Assembly (NCBI GenBank): GCA_910585015.1
Contig: CAJUCT010000038.1
Span: forward strand, 1 to 18,964
Direction of reading: 5' to 3'
DNA from: an uncultured Acetatifactor sp.
GTDB lineage: Bacteria > Bacillota > Clostridia > Lachnospirales > Lachnospiraceae
DNA length: 18,964 nucleotides
Below are positions 16,004 to 18,964 of the stretch, piece by piece (position 1 is the first letter of the stretch; every line of letters begins with the position of its first letter). The position numbers and the translations under genes were made by a program. The notes below the pieces were generated by a model. The model saw only the letters and a list, made by a program, of their open reading frames with translations, searched no databases and had not been told where the DNA came from.

Positions 16004-16619
16004 GCTGTTTGCACACGGGACATACATAATCCTCCGGCAGTTCCTCAAAGGGGATGTCCCCATTGTATTCATAGCCGCATATACTGCATACATAGGCAGT
16101 CTCCGCCTTGGTCTCCTGTTCCTCCGGGATATAGGTGGGCGCCGCCTTGGGGCTCTTGCCCTTGATCACATTGTGATAGTAGGCATAAGTCATGGGATCA
16201 TCATTGTTCAAAATATCCGCATCCACCACCTTGCCCAGGAACACCGTGTGGCTGTCGGTCTCCATCTTGTCCACCACCTCGCACACAATATAGGCGCAGG
16301 CATCGGGAATTATGGGCATATATCCCCGGATCTCCGGCTTCACCTCGTCAAACTTGTTGTTGTCACGTCCGCTCTTAAACCCGAAAACACCGATGGTGCC
16401 CGGATCGGAATGCACTCCCAATACGGATACGGCAAATTTTCCCAGCTTACGGATACACTCGTTGGTATAATTGTCGTGGTTGATGCTCACTGCAATCGTG
16501 GCCGGATCCGAGGTGATCTGCATGGTGCTGTTGGCTGTGCAGCCAGTGGCTCTCCCCTCGTCCCAGGTACTGATCACATACACTCCATAGGATAACTGTC
16601 TGAATGCGTTTGGGTTCAT
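15978..16619 (-). CDS. Flavin reductase-rubredoxin fusion (high-molecular-weight rubredoxin type)
   Basis: A 213-residue two-domain redox protein. Residues 1 to about 155 form an FMN-binding split-barrel flavin reductase domain (RQLSYGVYVISTW, TGCTANSTMQIT, PATIAVSINHDNYT). The C-terminal 45 residues are a rubredoxin with CSICGYEY and CPVCKQPKSVF, the four iron-binding cysteines intact. Such fusions (Hrb in Moorella) take electrons from NAD(P)H and feed diiron flavoproteins that reduce oxygen or nitric oxide in anaerobes. I chose the ATG at 16619, with AGAGG 5 nt upstream; an in-frame GTG at 16643 has no good site. A palindromic candidate operator lies about 55 bp upstream. No FprA-type partner is in the window. 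Confidence 0.88.
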   Translation of the reverse strand: MNPNAFRQLSYGVYVISTWDEGRATGCTANSTMQITSDPATIAVSINHDNYTNECIRKLGKFAVSVLGVHSDPGTIGVFGFKSGRDNNKFDEVKPEIRGYMPIIPDACAYIVCEVVDKMETDSHTVFLGKVVDADILNNDDPMTYAYYHNVIKGKSPKAAPTYIPEEQETKAETAYVCSICGYEYNGDIPFEELPEDYVCPVCKQPKSVFREK

Positions 16620-16675
16620 ATTTACCTCTTTCCTGCATAACACGGGTCATACTCATGTTATTGCATTAATCAGTA

Positions 16676-16696
16676 TTTGGATGTTTCACATCCAAA
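16676..16696. promoter_or_regulatory. Second palindrome (TTTGGATGT-N3-ACATCCAAA); candidate operator
   Basis: The same 9-bp arms as the palindrome at 15439-15458, here with three bases between them instead of two. Minus-strand flanks are also alike (ATCCAAATA, two bases, GATT in both), which suggests common promoter architecture upstream of the flavin reductase-rubredoxin gene and nrdG. Confidence 0.6.
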
Positions 16697-16858
16697 CCTC
16701 TTGCTCCTGCATGTCTGCGCATTGTCACTTCTCTATTGTTCTCCAAATTCCAATAGATATGCATAAGCTTTATAGCTACAGTATAAATAATTCACAGAGC
16801 AAATGCAACAACTTCCTGTGGATTTTATGGCATTTTATGGCAGAGCACCATATTTTCC

Positions 16859-16887
16859 TTGACAAAACCTCCGTAAGACGATACACT
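16859..16887 (+). promoter_or_regulatory. Sigma-A promoter of the SRP RNA
   Basis: TTGACA (16859-16864), a 17-bp spacer and TACACT (16882-16887). The predicted start at about 16894 coincides with the first base of the closing helix of the RNA. Confidence 0.75.
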
Positions 16888-16893
16888 ATAAAA

Positions 16894-17060
16894 GCCGTAT
16901 ATCGTGGGAGCACTGCAAAGCAGGTGTTGAAGTTTGGTCTCACGCAATGGGAATCTACGAACCGTGTCAGGTTGGGAACAAAGCAGCACTAAGTAGAACC
17001 TTCCATGTGCCGTGAGGGTGCCGGGCGGAGCCTGTGGAGCAGCCTGCGGTATGCGGTCTT
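16894..17060 (+). ncRNA. ffs: Signal recognition particle RNA (4.5S/scRNA)
   Basis: The SRP54-binding core reads GTCAGGTTGGGAACAAAGCAGC, split as GTCAGG, a TTG-GGAA-CAA apical stem-loop and AGCAGC; the canonical form has TCC-GGAA-GGA at the same place, so the GGAA tetraloop is kept on a compensated stem. GGTCTCACGCAATGGGAA and GTGCCGTGAGGGTGCC are the other recognised blocks. The ends pair: GCCGTATATCGT (16894-16905) with GCGGTATGCGGT (17046-17057) over 12 positions including wobble pairs. That and the promoter set the 5' end; the 3' end is approximate. Length about 167 nt. It targets nascent membrane and secreted proteins with Ffh. tadA-ffs proximity is common in Firmicutes; the dnaX often found after ffs is absent here. 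Confidence 0.88.
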
Positions 17061-17255
17061 GTTATCTTCTCCCAGACTCTGACAGGCGATTGCAAAACTC
17101 CCTTTTTGGTAACAGTGGATGGGCAATATATACACAATAAGGGCGACTTGTCACTGCGTCGGAGCCCGATTTTGTATATATTGACCAGCCACGTCACTTC
17201 CAGAGAACCTTTCGCAATTGCCTAAGACTCTGACAGCGAAAGGAGCATTCCGACA

Positions 17256-18317
17256 ATGTCCGATCGTCACCCCAGCCGCTCTGAAAAAGATATACTGCAG
17301 CGTTATGCCTCCTGCGCCCTCTGTCCCCGGCGCTGCCATGTCAACCGCCTGACAGGGGAAATCGGATATTGCGGTCAAACCACGCAGCTGCGCGCCGCAA
17401 GAGCCGCCCTGCATATGTGGGAGGAACCCTGTATTTCCGGTACGGCAGGTTCCGGCACCGTCTTTTTCAGCGGTTGTAATCTGCGCTGTGTATACTGTCA
17501 AAATCACGACATTGCCCTTGGACAAACCGGCAAAGAGATTTCTGCCGGCCGCTTGACAGAGATCTTTCTGGATCTGCAGCAAAAGGGAGCCGCCAATATC
17601 AATCTGGTGACTCCCACTCATTACCTCCCCACCATCGCCTATGCCCTGGAGCAGGCCCGCCTGGCCGGCCTGTCCCTGCCCGTGGTCTACAACTGCGGCG
17701 GCTATGAATCCGTGGACGCGCTGCAAATGCTGGAGGGGCTGGTAGACATTTACCTGCCTGACCTGAAATATGTATCCGGCGAACTGAGCGCCAAGTACTC
17801 CCACGCCGGGGATTATTTTGAGAAGGCACAGGCCGCCCTGGCAGAAATGTTCCGGCAGGTGGGCAGGCCGGTGTTTTATGATCCCGCCTGTAGGACGGAG
17901 AGTATCCGTCCCACACCGACTAATCCCGCACAGCCCGCCGCCAACCGTGCGCCCGCCATCCGGCCCCATACCCCCGGGGACGCTCCTGTTGCCGTTTATC
18001 CGCCGGATACGCCCCTGCTACGCCGGGGCATGATTGTGCGCCACCTGGTGCTGCCCGGCCACGTGGGAGACAGCAAGAAAGTCCTGCATTATCTCAGGGA
18101 CACTTTCGGAAACAGCATCTATGTCAGTGTCATGTGCCAATACACGCCCCTGCTCCATGTGGCGGATATTCCGGAATTAAACCGCAGAGTCACACCCGCC
18201 GAATATCAGCGGGTGGTGGATTACTGTCTGCGCCTGGGCATGGAGAATGTATATATCCAGGAGGGAGATGTGGCCCTGGAAAGCTTTATTCCTCCTTTCG
18301 ATCTCTCAGGGTTGTAG
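17256..18317 (+). CDS. Radical-SAM protein, pyruvate-formate-lyase-activase-like, with an unusual insertion
   Basis: A 353-residue radical-SAM protein with the cluster motif C74-NLR-C78-VY-C81 (FFSGCNLRCVYCQNH). An N-terminal cysteine set C20, C23, C27, C39 (CALCPRRCHVN ... GYCG) is typical of this activase-like family and may hold another metal. Family hallmarks NLVTPTHYLP, VYNCGGYES, VDIYLPDLKY and GMIVRHLVLPG are present. Between residues about 209 and 252 a Pro/Ala/Thr-rich segment replaces what is normally a short DEDGLMKRG-like turn. The ATG at 17256 has AAAGGAG about 10 nt upstream. The substrate is unknown; the family is usually annotated as PFL-activating-like or AmmeMemoRadiSam-related. 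Confidence 0.88.
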   Translation: MSDRHPSRSEKDILQRYASCALCPRRCHVNRLTGEIGYCGQTTQLRAARAALHMWEEPCISGTAGSGTVFFSGCNLRCVYCQNHDIALGQTGKEISAGRLTEIFLDLQQKGAANINLVTPTHYLPTIAYALEQARLAGLSLPVVYNCGGYESVDALQMLEGLVDIYLPDLKYVSGELSAKYSHAGDYFEKAQAALAEMFRQVGRPVFYDPACRTESIRPTPTNPAQPAANRAPAIRPHTPGDAPVAVYPPDTPLLRRGMIVRHLVLPGHVGDSKKVLHYLRDTFGNSIYVSVMCQYTPLLHVADIPELNRRVTPAEYQRVVDYCLRLGMENVYIQEGDVALESFIPPFDLSGL

Positions 18318-18345
18318 AAGCGGCTCATTGCCCTTATTCTGCCAT

Positions 18346-18964
18346 CTACAGTTCCACTTTGATCATATAGTATCCGAAATCCCCCTCCTGCGCGGGCTCC
18401 CGCCTGCATTCAAAGCTTCCAAATCCATACATAATCGCAACCTGCTTTTCCTTCTCATAAAAATTTCCCGGCACACCTATGTAGTATTGATTGCCGTTTC
18501 TATGTGTCACTTGTGTCAACATAAGATGCTCATAGTTGAAATAGCCGTGGAGCAGAAAACTGTTCTGCGCCAGCCGGTAAGCGCTGGAATGCAGTATCAC
18601 GAAATCCTCCGGCCGTAGGGACAGGTATTCCCGCTCATCCTGAAACGGGCGTATGTGGGGATAGATTTTCCAAAGCTGCTGCCATTTGTCCTCACTCATG
18701 GCGGCCATGCGTGGAGGCTGGGATGTCTGACGGTTTTCCGGGGTAATTTCGTTTTCCCCGGACTTACCGGAAGCGTCCGCCTGGTGAAGTTCCGCCTCTT
18801 TTGTTACTGTTTCCGGCTTGCCCCCTGCTTTGTACCCGGCTCCTGCTTTGCCCGCGGCTCCTGCTTTGCCCGTGGCTTCTGCTTTGCCCGTGGCTTCTGC
18901 TTTGCCCGTGGCTCCTGCTTTGCCCGTGGCTTCTGCTTTGCCCGTGGCTTCTGCTTTGCCCGTG
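18346..18964 (-). CDS. DUF6128-like hypothetical protein, 3' part, with hexapeptide repeats
   Basis: The frame is open from the stop at 18346 to the window edge, so the true start lies beyond it; the ATG at 18708 is internal. The last about 115 residues (EDKWQQLWKIYPHIRPF, RPEDFVILHSSAYRLAQNSF, LHGYFNYEHLMLTQV, GVPGNFYEKEKQVAIMYGF) form a conserved domain that I associate with DUF6128 of Lachnospiraceae; function unknown. Upstream is a charged linker and then, from about 18841, tandem hexapeptides of the type A-(E/G)-A-T-G-K. Low-complexity linkers like this often vary in copy number. It is convergent with the radical-SAM gene, 28 bp apart. Confidence 0.75.
   Translation of the reverse strand, partial: TGKAEATGKAEATGKAGATGKAEATGKAEATGKAGAAGKAGAGYKAGGKPETVTKEAELHQADASGKSGENEITPENRQTSQPPRMAAMSEDKWQQLWKIYPHIRPFQDEREYLSLRPEDFVILHSSAYRLAQNSFLLHGYFNYEHLMLTQVTHRNGNQYYIGVPGNFYEKEKQVAIMYGFGSFECRREPAQEGDFGYYMIKVEL
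18841..18964 (-). repeat. 18-bp tandem repeat encoding A-(E/G)-A-T-G-K
   Basis: Nearly seven 18-bp units in register (18841, 18859, 18877, 18895, 18913, 18931, 18949) differ mainly at one position that switches Glu and Gly codons. A degenerate unit precedes at about 18821. The array continues past the window edge. Confidence 0.9.

Noticed and set aside
17074..17236. AGACTCTGACAG occurs twice (17074-17085 and 17225-17236)
   Set aside because: A single 12-bp direct repeat with no attached structure or element; it may be chance, so not called a target-site duplication.

Overview
The window reads as chromosomal DNA of an anaerobic, spore-forming Clostridia member, most likely Lachnospiraceae. 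The indications are a YtaF-type sporulation membrane protein, an NrdG-type radical-SAM activase, a rubredoxin-fused flavin reductase, a Gram-positive CIRCE operator, strong AGGAGG ribosome sites and a DUF6128-like Lachnospiraceae protein. No tRNA, rRNA or CRISPR array was seen.

Region 1 (about 150-7500, all minus strand) is a signalling and transport operon. In transcription order it holds an OmpR-type response regulator, a membrane histidine kinase (ATGA overlap), an ABC ATPase, an 833-residue FtsX-type permease and a secreted serine-hydrolase-fold protein. Three tandem 11-bp repeats sit just upstream of a TATAAT box before the ABC genes and look like the binding site of the response regulator. 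The likely role is sensing of, and resistance to, an antimicrobial peptide or envelope stress.

Region 2 (about 7500-10600, AT-rich) is an accessory island. Its core is a decayed type II Thoeris anti-phage locus: thsA (two membrane helices plus a Macro domain) is intact, while the TIR-like thsB upstream has lost its middle. The promoter carries a full CIRCE element (TTAGCACTC-N9-GAGTGCTAA) at the expected transcription start, which would place this defence locus under the heat-shock repressor HrcA. The island is flanked on both sides by copies of a 16-bp repeat (consensus TTTTGCCTGATAGTAC). It also holds a second iteron-like array (AGGGGTCA, period 20-22 bp), strong hairpins and a 50-codon stump of a large serine recombinase. 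It looks like the remains of an integrative or plasmid-like element.

Region 3 (10627-12028) is a heparinase II/III-like gene broken by a large internal deletion and at least two further frameshifts.

Region 4 (12051-18964) is GC-richer housekeeping DNA: a six-helix chemotaxis receptor with a sigma-D-like promoter, ytaF, nrdG, tadA, a flavin reductase-rubredoxin gene, the SRP RNA, a second radical-SAM gene with a proline-rich insertion, and the 3' part of a DUF6128-like gene containing 18-bp tandem repeats. Two nearly identical palindromes (TTTGGATGT...ACATCCAAA) lie before tadA/nrdG and before the flavin reductase-rubredoxin gene and suggest a shared, unidentified repressor.
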